Shown here piece by piece: positions 27,539 to 35,075 of a DNA stretch of 64,000 nucleotides. Made by a program: the position numbers and the translations under genes. The first letter of the stretch is position 1, and every line of letters begins with the position of its first letter. Source of the stretch: Mobilicoccus massiliensis (GTDB lineage: Bacteria > Actinomycetota > Actinomycetes > Actinomycetales > Dermatophilaceae); contig NZ_LN651327.1 of NCBI RefSeq assembly GCF_000826525.2, forward strand, positions 62,001 to 126,000. The letters run 5' to 3'. The notes beneath the pieces are model-generated. The model saw only the letters and a list, made by a program, of their open reading frames with translations, ran no database searches and was not told the DNA's origin.

Positions 27539-28237
27539 GTGGATGACTTGATGGAGATCGGCAAGTTCGCGACCGCCTCTGGACTGTCGGTCGATGCCCT
27601 CCGGTATTACGACGAGGTCGATGTCCTCAAGCCGGCCTCGGTGGACCCACGGACCTCGTATCGCCGTTATCGCCCGGACCAACTCCGCCACGCTCGTCTG
27701 ATATGCCACCTGCGAGGTGTCGACCTGCCGGTCGACGAGGTTCGCGCGGTGTTGCAGGCAGACGACTCGGAACACACCCAGGCCGTACTGCATCGACACC
27801 GGCGTCGGCTGGCCGAGCGCGCCGACGCGCTGGAGCGCATGTTGACCACGTCAGCGGCGTATGTCGACCGGGGCGTGCCGGTGCCCCCACCGGTCGGCGC
27901 CCGGGTCGTGCAGGTGATCTTGGCAACCCGCGACCTCGACGAGTCGATCCGCTTCTACACCGAAGTGTTCGGGCTCGAGTTCAGCCCCGAGATCTCCTCT
28001 TTCGTGCTCGGAGCATGGCAGACCGATTCATTCTTCCTGCTCACGGTCGAGAACCCGTTCGACAGCGTGACGCCGTCAGCGTTCGGGCTTTTGGTCGACG
28101 CCGTGGACATGCGCCACACGCGCGCGCTCGAGCACGGCGCCACGCAGGTCGCGCCCCCGACAGACTTCGAATGGAAGCCGCGATCTTCGGTGGTGGACGA
28201 TCCGAGCGGTAACCGTATCCAGCTCTCGCAGGGGTGA
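27539..28237 (+). CDS. MerR-family regulator fused to a VOC (glyoxalase-fold) domain
   Basis: 232 residues. MerR helix-turn-helix and wing (1-75; EIGKFATASGLSVDALRYYDE, SYRRYRPDQLRHARLICHL), a coiled coil (80-115), and a VOC domain (about 123-230) that begins VVQVILATRDLDESIRFYTEVFGLEF and ends VVDDPSGNRIQL. The VOC part probably senses a small ligand, replacing the usual GyrI domain. GTG 27539 is placed by the MerR-type promoter; ATG 27551 is an alternative. By eye the base composition is less GC-rich than its neighbours, perhaps acquired. It converges with the ArsO-like gene. Confidence 0.85.
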   Translation: MDDLMEIGKFATASGLSVDALRYYDEVDVLKPASVDPRTSYRRYRPDQLRHARLICHLRGVDLPVDEVRAVLQADDSEHTQAVLHRHRRRLAERADALERMLTTSAAYVDRGVPVPPPVGARVVQVILATRDLDESIRFYTEVFGLEFSPEISSFVLGAWQTDSFFLLTVENPFDSVTPSAFGLLVDAVDMRHTRALEHGATQVAPPTDFEWKPRSSVVDDPSGNRIQLSQG

Positions 28238-28275
28238 TGCGGTGCCGCGCGAATTAACAAGCGATGAGGCGCTGA

Positions 28276-28342
28276 CTGAGCTGACCGACGTTCCGTTAAG
28301 GGGATCGGCAACCAGCTCAGAGATTGCGACGGAGCGTCGCAA
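28276..28342. terminator. Two hairpins between convergent genes
   Basis: CTGAGCTG (28276-28283) pairs with 28313-28320 with inner CCGA/TCGG pairs, and TTGCGAC (28324-28330) pairs with 28336-28342 over a 5-base loop. They lie between the stops of the MerR-VOC gene (28237) and the monooxygenase gene (28400), where transcription from both sides must end. Confidence 0.5.
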
Positions 28343-28399
28343 GGGAACCTGCCATTCATCGGCGAAAGTCACACCGTCGAGCCCCCACAGCGGCGGAGG

Positions 28400-29485
28400 T
28401 CAGGGTCGCGCCGTGTCTCCGCGATCTGAGACGGCGCCGTGGTCGAGGTGGGCGACGATGTCGTCGACCGCCGCACGGGCCCACTGCCCGACGCCGATGA
28501 GGGTGGCCGACGCGGCTCCCGTCCAGTCGCCGTAACCGACGAGGTAGAGCCCCGGTTCGCTCACGACGCGGGGGCCGTCGGTGGCGACGTGCGCTCCTTC
28601 GCGTGGCAGGTCGAGCCCGTCGAGGTGGCGCAGCGCCGGCCGGAATCCCGTGCACCAGAGGATGTCGTCGAACTCGAGGGTCGTGCCGTCGGCCCACACC
28701 GCTCCGGCCCGGGTGAAGCGCTCGGGCATCTCGTGCCGCACGAGCAGCCCGGCGTCACGGGCATCGCGCACCGGCGGCACGACGACGATGTCGCCGAGCC
28801 CCGCGACACCACCCGCGCCCTCGTCCCCCCGCACTCGTGCGGAGGCGATGCGGAACAGCTCTCGGCCGTCGACCTCGTCGGGCAGGAACGCGAGCTCGTC
28901 GAGTGTGCACCAGCAGACCTCGGCCACGGGCGCGAGATCGGCGGCGATCTGCGCACCGGAGTTCGCGCCGCCGACGACCATGACGCGATGCCCCTCGTAC
29001 GAGGACGGGGAGGTGTAGTGCGAACTGTGGCACTGTCGCCCGAGAAAGCTCGCGCGGCCGGGGTAGGCCGGGACGAAGGGACGCGACCACGTGCCGGTGG
29101 CGCTGACGACCGCGCCGGCGCGGTGCGTGACGTGCTCACCGGTGCGCTGGTTCATGCCCTCGACGAGGAACCCGCCCGCCACCCGGCTCACCGAGTGCAC
29201 GGCGACGGGCCGTTCGACGGGGATCTCGTAGCGGCGTTCGTATTCGGCGAGGTAGTCGACGACGTGGTCGGCGTCGGGATTGCCGCCGGTGCTCGGCGGC
29301 ATGCGCCAGCCCGGCAGCGAGGAGTACTCGGCGGGGGAGAACAGACGCATCGAGGACCAGGCGTGGTGCCACGCGCCGCCGGGCACCCGGTGTTCGTCGA
29401 GCACCACGTAGGTGAGCCCGGCCCGGCGCAGGTAGAACGCGGTCGCGAGCCCAGCCTGACCACCACCGACGACGACGACGTCCAT
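28400..29485 (-). CDS. ArsO-like flavin-containing monooxygenase
   Basis: 361 residues. An FAD Rossmann motif at the start (VVVVGGGQAGLATAFYLRRAG) and a second, NADPH-binding one (VMVVGGANSGAQIA, about 168-181). PGGAWHHAWSSMRLFSPAEY and the stretch SSLPGWRMPPSTGG are close to the ArsO subfamily found in arsenic operons, and LPDEVDGRELF also fits. The substrate is unproven; no arsR, arsC or arsenite pump is nearby. CAGGAT lies 6 bases before the ATG. Convergent with the MerR-VOC gene. Confidence 0.83.
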   Translation of the reverse strand: MDVVVVGGGQAGLATAFYLRRAGLTYVVLDEHRVPGGAWHHAWSSMRLFSPAEYSSLPGWRMPPSTGGNPDADHVVDYLAEYERRYEIPVERPVAVHSVSRVAGGFLVEGMNQRTGEHVTHRAGAVVSATGTWSRPFVPAYPGRASFLGRQCHSSHYTSPSSYEGHRVMVVGGANSGAQIAADLAPVAEVCWCTLDELAFLPDEVDGRELFRIASARVRGDEGAGGVAGLGDIVVVPPVRDARDAGLLVRHEMPERFTRAGAVWADGTTLEFDDILWCTGFRPALRHLDGLDLPREGAHVATDGPRVVSEPGLYLVGYGDWTGAASATLIGVGQWARAAVDDIVAHLDHGAVSDRGDTARP

Positions 29486-29618
29486 CGCCCCATCCTGTCA
29501 CTCACACCGGTCGCGGGGAATGCGATCGCGCGTCGTTCCCACGGTCCCGGCGCCCGATCCACGCCGTGCATCATCCGGACGGCCTCGACCGGGATCGTCG
29601 ACCCGATACGGTCAGGAC

Positions 29619-30014
29619 ATGGCCGACGCAGAGCGCAACGTCCACGGCGGAGAACTGCAGGAGTGCGGCACCGACCCGGTCACCGGGTTCTATCGCGACG
29701 GGTGCTGCCACACGGGACCGCAGGATCTGGGCAGTCACACGGTGTGCGCGGTGATGACCGAGGAGTTCCTCGCCCATCAGCGGTCGGTGGGCAACGATCT
29801 CGTGACTCCGCGCCCGGAATGGCAGTTCCCGGGCCTCGCCCCCGGCGACCGGTGGTGCGTCGTCGCGGCGCGCTGGCTGCAGGCCCACCACGACGGCGCG
29901 GCCGCCCCGGTCGTGCTCGCCGCCACCCACGAGCGCACGCTCGAGATCGTGCCGATGGAGATCCTGCGCGGCTACGCCGTCGACGTGCCCGACGATCTGG
30001 GCGGCCTCGTCTGA
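29619..30014 (+). CDS. DUF2237 family protein
   Basis: 131 residues. NVHGGELQECGTDPVTGFYRDGCC followed by VCAVMTEEFLAHQRSVGNDL and GDRWCVVAARWLQA is the complete DUF2237 pattern, including its conserved Cys. Small cytoplasmic protein of unknown activity, common in bacteria. TACGGT (29607-29612) lies 6 bases before the ATG, so the mRNA is probably leaderless. It converges with the polyprenyl synthase gene 4 bases away. Confidence 0.9.
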   Translation: MADAERNVHGGELQECGTDPVTGFYRDGCCHTGPQDLGSHTVCAVMTEEFLAHQRSVGNDLVTPRPEWQFPGLAPGDRWCVVAARWLQAHHDGAAAPVVLAATHERTLEIVPMEILRGYAVDVPDDLGGLV

Positions 30015-30018
30015 GGAG

Positions 30019-31146
30019 TCACGACGCGCGCCAGGCGATGGAGCGCGTCATGGCGACCAGGCCGGTGACGCCGGCGGGCGCGAGCAGGTGCTGTGACTGC
30101 ATGAGCACGGTGATCGCGCGGTCGACGCCGTCGGCGATCGTGCGTTCCGAGCGTTCCAGGACGCCGGCGGAGACCATCGCGTCCTGCAGCGCGGCGACGT
30201 CGCCGGGTCGTTCCCGCGGCGTACCGACCCGGTCGAGCAGGGCGCGCCCACGCCGGTCGAGGCGGGCCGAAGCGTCCACCCACAGGGTCGTCGGTTTGCG
30301 TTGTCGCAGGTCGTCACCGCTGGGCTTGCCGGTCTCGGCCGGATCACCCCACACACCGAGGATGTCGTCGCGCGCGGCGAACACCCCGCCGAGCTCGTGG
30401 CCGAAGCGTTCGAGCACGTCGAGGACGGCCGGCCCAGCGTCGCCGGCGATCGCACCGAGCTGCAACGGGCGGGTCACCGTGTAGGCACCCGACTTGATCC
30501 TCGCGATGCGCTGCGCTCGCGCGAGCCCGCCGGCGTCGGTCGCTGCACCCGACAGATCCTCCCGTTGCCCGGCGATGAGCTCGATCTGCAGCTCGAACCA
30601 CCGGCGTCGGATGCGCGGACCGAGCTCCGCGACGAGCGCGTCGGCCGCCGTGTGCGCGAGGTCTCCCAGCAGGATTGCCATCGACTCCCCGTACCGCTCC
30701 GGTGACCCCTGCGCGCCCGCGCGGCGGTGGGAGAGCGTCGCCGCGTGATGCGCGGAAGGCCTGCCGCGACGCGTGTCGGACTCGTCCATGACGTCGTCGT
30801 GGATCAGCGCGAACGCGTGGAGCAGTTCGAGTGCGGCACCGACGCGGACGGCGGCGTCACGACCGGCCGGGCTGTCGTCGCCGGAGCACTCGTATCCCCA
30901 GTGACACATGAGCGGTCGTAGGCGTTTGCCGCCCGAGCGCAGGACGCCGTCGAGCCGGGTCGGTAGATCGTCGTCGCCGAGGATGTCGTCGACCGCGCCC
31001 GCGAGGGCCGCGCGCCATTGGGAACGCACATCGGCGAGGAGCTCCGCGATCACCGCGTCGACGTGGCCGAGCATCGTGTCGGCCGCGTGCGGGGAGGACG
31101 AGGCGAGAGCACTGCGGAGGTCGTGTCCTCCGGCGGTGCTCGTCAT
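30019..31146 (-). CDS. Polyprenyl diphosphate synthase (geranylgeranyl type)
   Basis: 375 residues, trans-isoprenyl diphosphate synthase. The first Asp-rich motif is HDDVMDESDTRRG; the second is RDDILGVWGD, the variant usual in actinobacterial GGPP synthases, followed by GKPSGDDLRQRKPT. GGKRLRPLMC and LELLHAFALIHD are family blocks. It condenses isopentenyl diphosphate with allylic primers to C15-C25 chains for carotenoids, menaquinone or archaeal-like lipids; chain length cannot be read with confidence. TAGGCT (31158-31153) lies 6 bases before the ATG, a likely leaderless start. Confidence 0.92.
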   Translation of the reverse strand: MTSTAGGHDLRSALASSSPHAADTMLGHVDAVIAELLADVRSQWRAALAGAVDDILGDDDLPTRLDGVLRSGGKRLRPLMCHWGYECSGDDSPAGRDAAVRVGAALELLHAFALIHDDVMDESDTRRGRPSAHHAATLSHRRAGAQGSPERYGESMAILLGDLAHTAADALVAELGPRIRRRWFELQIELIAGQREDLSGAATDAGGLARAQRIARIKSGAYTVTRPLQLGAIAGDAGPAVLDVLERFGHELGGVFAARDDILGVWGDPAETGKPSGDDLRQRKPTTLWVDASARLDRRGRALLDRVGTPRERPGDVAALQDAMVSAGVLERSERTIADGVDRAITVLMQSQHLLAPAGVTGLVAMTRSIAWRAS

Positions 31147-31296
31147 GCCAGAAGCCTAGGCGTTTCAGCCGTGTGCGCACGTCGAGCGGTTTCGGGGCGA
31201 TCCACGGGTCGGCCCTACGGCGTTCATAACCTCCTGACAGGTTCGGGCCCGAACGTGAAGTGGTCAGCACGACACACCACAGAGAAGGGCCACGTC

Positions 31297-32058
31297 ATGG
31301 TCAGCAGGAACACGCTCGTCACGGCCGCTGCGGCGCTCGTGAGTACCGGATCCCTCGCGTTCGCGGGAGCCACCCTCGCCTCGGCCGACACCTCGACGGG
31401 AGAGTCGAGCACCGCGACCGCCACGGCCGCCCAGCAGGACGGCCGTGAGTGCGGACCCGGCGGTCACGCCCACACCCAGGTCACCGGCGCAGAGGCGACC
31501 AAGGTCACCCAGGCCGTGACGAAGAAGGACTCGGCCGTCACCGTCGAGAGGGTGATGAAGGACGCCGACGGCTCCTACGACGTCATGGGCACGAAATCGG
31601 GCGAGCGGGTCATGGTCGAGGTGAGCAAGGATCTCGCCACGATCGAGGTCCGTGAGGGTGTCGGCCCGGGAGGACATGGAGGGCGCGAGGGGCGTGGCGG
31701 GCACGGCCCGATGAACCTCACGGAGGTCACGGGGGCCGAGAAGACGAAGGTCGTCGCCGCGCTCCAGGCGAAGGACTCGACCTTCACCCCCGAGGACGTG
31801 CGCAAGGACGACCAGGGCACCTACCTCGTCATGGGCGCCAAGGGCGGCGAGCGGGCGATGGCGCGGGTCAGCGCCGACCTGAAGACGATCGAGGTGCACA
31901 CCGGCCGGCCGGATGGCCCGCGAGGCGACTCGGGCGCCGCACCGAACGCTCCGGCCACGGTTCCCTCGACCGGCACGAGTCCGACCGACGTGCCGAGCAC
32001 GAACTCGACGACGAGCACGACGTCGAACTCGGCCGCCGATACGACCCGGGCCGCCTGA
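31297..32058 (+). CDS. Secreted protein with two PepSY-like repeats
   Basis: 253 residues. A signal peptide (1-31, cleavage near LASADT), then two copies of a ~62-residue unit (about 58-119 and 138-199). Each starts T-x-VTGAE-x-TKV and continues to DGSYDVMGTKSGERVMVEV in copy 1 or QGTYLVMGAKGGERAMARV in copy 2. A Gly/His-rich linker (GPGGHGGREGRGGHG) joins them and may bind metal. The C-terminal 55 residues are Ser/Thr/Pro-rich. The unit looks like PepSY, found in peptidase inhibitors and extracellular sensors. It ends 22 bases before the 21-C tract. Confidence 0.75.
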   Translation: MVSRNTLVTAAAALVSTGSLAFAGATLASADTSTGESSTATATAAQQDGRECGPGGHAHTQVTGAEATKVTQAVTKKDSAVTVERVMKDADGSYDVMGTKSGERVMVEVSKDLATIEVREGVGPGGHGGREGRGGHGPMNLTEVTGAEKTKVVAALQAKDSTFTPEDVRKDDQGTYLVMGAKGGERAMARVSADLKTIEVHTGRPDGPRGDSGAAPNAPATVPSTGTSPTDVPSTNSTTSTTSNSAADTTRAA

Positions 32059-32080
32059 ACGCCCGGCCGGGTGCGATCCA

Positions 32081-32101
32081 CCCCCCCCCCCCCCCCCCCC
32101 C
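32081..32101 (+). repeat. Homopolymer of 21 C
   Basis: An uninterrupted run of 21 cytosines, 23 bases past the PepSY-gene stop and about 44 bases upstream of the predicted -35 of marR. Such runs slip during replication. It could tune marR expression, or it could be a sequencing or assembly length error. Confidence 0.95.
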
Positions 32102-32144
32102 GCCTTCCACGCGTACGCCCGTCCTGGGCTTGTGTCCCAGTCGG

Positions 32145-32173
32145 GTGACTAGATGACGCATCACTGTCATACT
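32145..32173 (+). promoter_or_regulatory. marR promoter with overlapping inverted repeat
   Basis: GTGACT (32145-32150), a 17-base spacer and CATACT (32168-32173), 6 bases before the ATG at 32180, point to a leaderless transcript. ATGAC-N8-GTCAT (32153-32170) overlaps the spacer and -10; MarR proteins commonly repress their own gene through such a site. Confidence 0.6.
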
Positions 32174-32179
32174 GGGTCA

Positions 32180-32653
32180 ATGACCGAATCGCCATGGCTG
32201 GACGAGCCCAGCCAACACGTCTGGCGCCGTTGGCTTCACGTCACGAGCCGTCTGCCGGGGGCGATCAGCGCGCAGCTGCAGGCCGACTCCAACCTGTCGT
32301 CGGCCGATTTCTCCGTCCTCGTCCAGCTCAGCGAGGCCCCCGGCGAGCGTTACCGCATCGCCGAGCTCGCCGACACGTTGCAGTGGGAGCGCAGCAGGCT
32401 CTCTCACCAGCTCACCCGCATGCAGAAGCGTGGGCTCGTGCGTCGCGAGGAGTGCGAGCACGACGGCCGCGGAGCCTTCGCGGTGCTCACCGACGAGGGT
32501 CGTGAGCGCATCACGCAGGCGGCCCCCGGGCACGCCCGGCTCATTCACTGCCTCTTCTTCGAGGACCTCCCGGCCGAGGAGCTCGAGGCACTCGACCGCA
32601 TCCTCACCAGGCTCGCCACGCGTATCGACGAGGCCGCGCCCTCCGGGGCCTGA
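32180..32653 (+). CDS. MarR-family transcriptional regulator
   Basis: 157 residues. The winged helix (about 30-110) has SADFSVLVQLSEAPG, IAELADTLQWERSRLSHQLTRMQKRGLVRRE and the wing DGRGAFAVLTDEGRERI. ATG 32180 is placed by the promoter 6 bases before it; the in-frame ATG at 32153 would start inside the promoter and operator. MarR proteins respond to phenolic or oxidative signals. The likely target is its own gene; the convergent lipoprotein operon ends 16 bases downstream. Confidence 0.9.
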   Translation: MTESPWLDEPSQHVWRRWLHVTSRLPGAISAQLQADSNLSSADFSVLVQLSEAPGERYRIAELADTLQWERSRLSHQLTRMQKRGLVRREECEHDGRGAFAVLTDEGRERITQAAPGHARLIHCLFFEDLPAEELEALDRILTRLATRIDEAAPSGA

Positions 32654-32669
32654 GCGTCGGCCGGTCTCG

Positions 32670-33404
32670 TCAGGGGCTCGGTGGTGCGAGCCGATCCGGG
32701 TCTTGCGGCGGGTCCTGGCGGCGCACCGTGTCCTGCGGCGGTGTCGGCAGCCCGCCGAGGTCGAGGGAGGAGTCGGCGAACTTGTCCTCGAGAAACCGGC
32801 CCTGGGCGTTGAGACGCGCGACGTCACCGGCGTACACGGCGGTCGCGATCTCGCCGAGCTCCCGCTCGAGCAGCGCCAACTGACTCAGCAGTTCCTCGTG
32901 GGCGGTGCGCTGGTTGTCGCCACGGTGACCGAGGGCGAAGCTGCGCGGCAGGTTGGCGTAGGTCTCCAGCGATGTCGGCAGGTAGTCGTTGATCGTGCGG
33001 CCGACGACGAACAGGTGGTCGGGGGAGGTGGCGAGTTCCTCCGCGCGAGCGAGGATCTCGCGCAGGCTCGCCTCGACGCGGTCGTACGCGGCGAGCACGT
33101 CGTCGGGCAGCCGCCGCTCGTGCCTGCGGACTCGCTCGCCGAGACGGTCGAGGTCGGCGCGCAGATTCTCGGCCCTGGCGAGCGCCGCGGTGTACCCGGA
33201 GTCGACGAGCTGCACCTTGTCGCGCGGGGTGACCAGCGCCGCGATGCCGTACACCCCACCGACGACGACGGGCCACAACGGCCCCGCCACGCCCGTCGGC
33301 ACGGTGGCCCCGAGGGCGGCGAGGCCCGCGACGGAGCCGACGATGTTCCGGTTGGACCCGAGGTAGGCGCCGGCACGCTGCCACCACGGCCTACTGGTAG
33401 CCAC
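32670..33404 (-). CDS. XpaC-like helical membrane protein of unknown function
   Basis: 244 residues. Two adjoining membrane segments (about 20-57: GSVAGLAALGATVPTGV, LWPVVVGGVYGIAALV) and then a long helical region (70-220) rich in Arg/Glu/Leu, with NDYLPTSLETYANLPRSF. This fits the XpaC/5-bromo-4-chloroindolyl-phosphate-hydrolysis family, which is encoded beside TelA-type toxic-anion proteins; the match is tentative. The GTG start has AAGGAG upstream and overlaps the end of the VWA gene by 14 bases, making it the last gene of a three-gene operon. The C-terminus is Pro-rich. Confidence 0.7.
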   Translation of the reverse strand: MATSRPWWQRAGAYLGSNRNIVGSVAGLAALGATVPTGVAGPLWPVVVGGVYGIAALVTPRDKVQLVDSGYTAALARAENLRADLDRLGERVRRHERRLPDDVLAAYDRVEASLREILARAEELATSPDHLFVVGRTINDYLPTSLETYANLPRSFALGHRGDNQRTAHEELLSQLALLERELGEIATAVYAGDVARLNAQGRFLEDKFADSSLDLGGLPTPPQDTVRRQDPPQDPDRLAPPSP

Positions 33405-35064
33405 GGATCTCCTTGAACACCGAATCGAGCGACGACGTGCGGGCGTCGAACACCTTGCCGCCGGTGGTCTGCGCGATGGTCTGCATCTCGGAGTCGTCGG
33501 AGTCGCCGAACAGCACCGTGAACGTCGGCACGGCCCGCACCTGCTCGGGCAACGCGCGGTAGTCGTCGACGAACGACTCCAGCGAGCGTCCCTCGGTCTT
33601 CTCCCCGTCGGTCATGAGCACGATGCTCGTGAACGCCTCGGGGCGGGCGGCGACCTCCTGCTGGGCCTGGGCGTAGGCGGTCGCCAGGCTGTCGTAGATG
33701 GCGGTGCCGCCGTTCGCGGCGAGCTCGTCGACCGAGGTGTTGATCTGGTCGAGGACGGGGCGCGGGTCGCCCTTGGGGACCTCGTACTGTTGCGCGGGCT
33801 GCGGCGTGCCGCTGAACGGGATGATCGTCACCCGTTCGCGGTTGCGGAACCGTGTGAACCCCTCGGCCTTGGTGACGTCCTTGCCCGAGAGCGTGGCGAA
33901 CGCCTGTTTGAGCTGTTGGAGGCGGTCTCCCGACATCGAACCGGAGGTGTCGATGACGTAGATCGTCTGGCTCGGGCGGGCCGCCTCGTCGAGGTAGGCC
34001 GTGATGAGCCCGTCGGCCGCGGCGCGCTGGGCGGGGAAGGGGAGCTCGACGAGCATCGTCTGCCCGAACTCGCCCGAGAGCGGCACCCCGGGCACGACGG
34101 GGCGGCGGTGAGTGCGCTCCATGATGAGCTTCTGTGCCTCAGGGGTGCGGAGCCAGTCGGCGAGTTTGGTGTAGGAGTCCCGTTTCTCGGGGGAGGCGCT
34201 CGCGAGTAGCGAGAGCGGGTAGTCGGCCGAGACGACGCCGTCGGAGGGGTACACGAGCGTGATGCCACCGGGCACCTCGTTGCGCGCCTTGAGGTCGAGC
34301 AGTACCGACTCGTAGTTGATGATCCCGTCCACGCCGGCGGAGGCGCCGTTCTTCACCTGTTCGACCCACCGGTCGGCGAGCCAGCCGGAGGAACCCGAGG
34401 TGAGTTTCTGCCCGGAGAAGAAGCTCGTGAGCTGTGGCGTCACCGTCTTGACCTGCGCGGGGTCGATGGCGTTGCCGCTGCCGGCCAGAGCCGTGGCGAC
34501 GCCGACGAGCGCGGAGAACCCACTGTTGCTCGACGCGGGGTTGGTCATGCCGTAGGTGAACCGGCCGGCCTTCGCCGCCGCGCCGATCTGCGCCCAGGTG
34601 GGTGCCTTGGTGTCCCATCCCAGCTTCTTCGCGCTCTCGGTGCGCAGGCCGAGGACGACGGGTGAGGCCATGACCTTGGTCGACGTGGTCAGGGCCTGGT
34701 TGCCCTTGGGGAGTAGCCCCAGGTAACGGTTGGAGGAGAACCACGTCGCGTCGTAGGACCCCCCGGCCGAGCCGTTCGCGACCTGTTCCGCGCCCTCGAG
34801 GGTGCCGGTGTAACCGAACGTCACCGCGATGCCCGTGGCCTTGCGGGCCTCCTCGAGCACCGGCTCCATGTCCCGCACCTCCGAGCCGGCGAGGACCCGC
34901 AGGGTGGTCGGGGCGTTGGGATCGGGCCCGCCTTCGCTCGTGCCGTCGTTGCCGCCCGTACATCCGGCGAGCAGGAGGACGAGGGCGATCGACGCGGCGA
35001 GGATTCCGTGGAGGCGTCGACGGGCGATCCCACTCGGGACGTTCGCGACGGTCGTGGTGGTCAT
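33391..35064 (-). CDS. Lipoprotein: substrate-binding domain fused to von Willebrand A domain
   Basis: 557 residues. The signal peptide has lipobox LLAGC (Cys35). Residues 50-350 form a type II periplasmic-binding domain (SBP_bac_11-like: LRVLAGSEVRDMEPVLEEA, YDATWFSSNRYL, GMTNPASSNSGFSAL, INYESVLLD). Residues 365-557 form a VWA domain with a complete metal site: DTSGSMS, the Thr of NGGTAIYD and the Asp of LMTDGEKTEG. It would sit outside the membrane and bind a ligand and a protein partner through Mg2+. There are no ABC permease genes, so this is not an ordinary uptake system. It follows the other binding protein by 11 bases. Confidence 0.85.
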   Translation of the reverse strand: MTTTTVANVPSGIARRRLHGILAASIALVLLLAGCTGGNDGTSEGGPDPNAPTTLRVLAGSEVRDMEPVLEEARKATGIAVTFGYTGTLEGAEQVANGSAGGSYDATWFSSNRYLGLLPKGNQALTTSTKVMASPVVLGLRTESAKKLGWDTKAPTWAQIGAAAKAGRFTYGMTNPASSNSGFSALVGVATALAGSGNAIDPAQVKTVTPQLTSFFSGQKLTSGSSGWLADRWVEQVKNGASAGVDGIINYESVLLDLKARNEVPGGITLVYPSDGVVSADYPLSLLASASPEKRDSYTKLADWLRTPEAQKLIMERTHRRPVVPGVPLSGEFGQTMLVELPFPAQRAAADGLITAYLDEAARPSQTIYVIDTSGSMSGDRLQQLKQAFATLSGKDVTKAEGFTRFRNRERVTIIPFSGTPQPAQQYEVPKGDPRPVLDQINTSVDELAANGGTAIYDSLATAYAQAQQEVAARPEAFTSIVLMTDGEKTEGRSLESFVDDYRALPEQVRAVPTFTVLFGDSDDSEMQTIAQTTGGKVFDARTSSLDSVFKEIRGYQ

Positions 35065-35075
35065 GCGAGTCCCCC

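Noticed and set aside
25802-27799. Longer 665-residue Ada-AlkA protein
   Set aside because: The extension overlaps the divergent MerR-VOC gene and its promoter; the Ada zinc domain normally starts a few residues after the chosen ATG.
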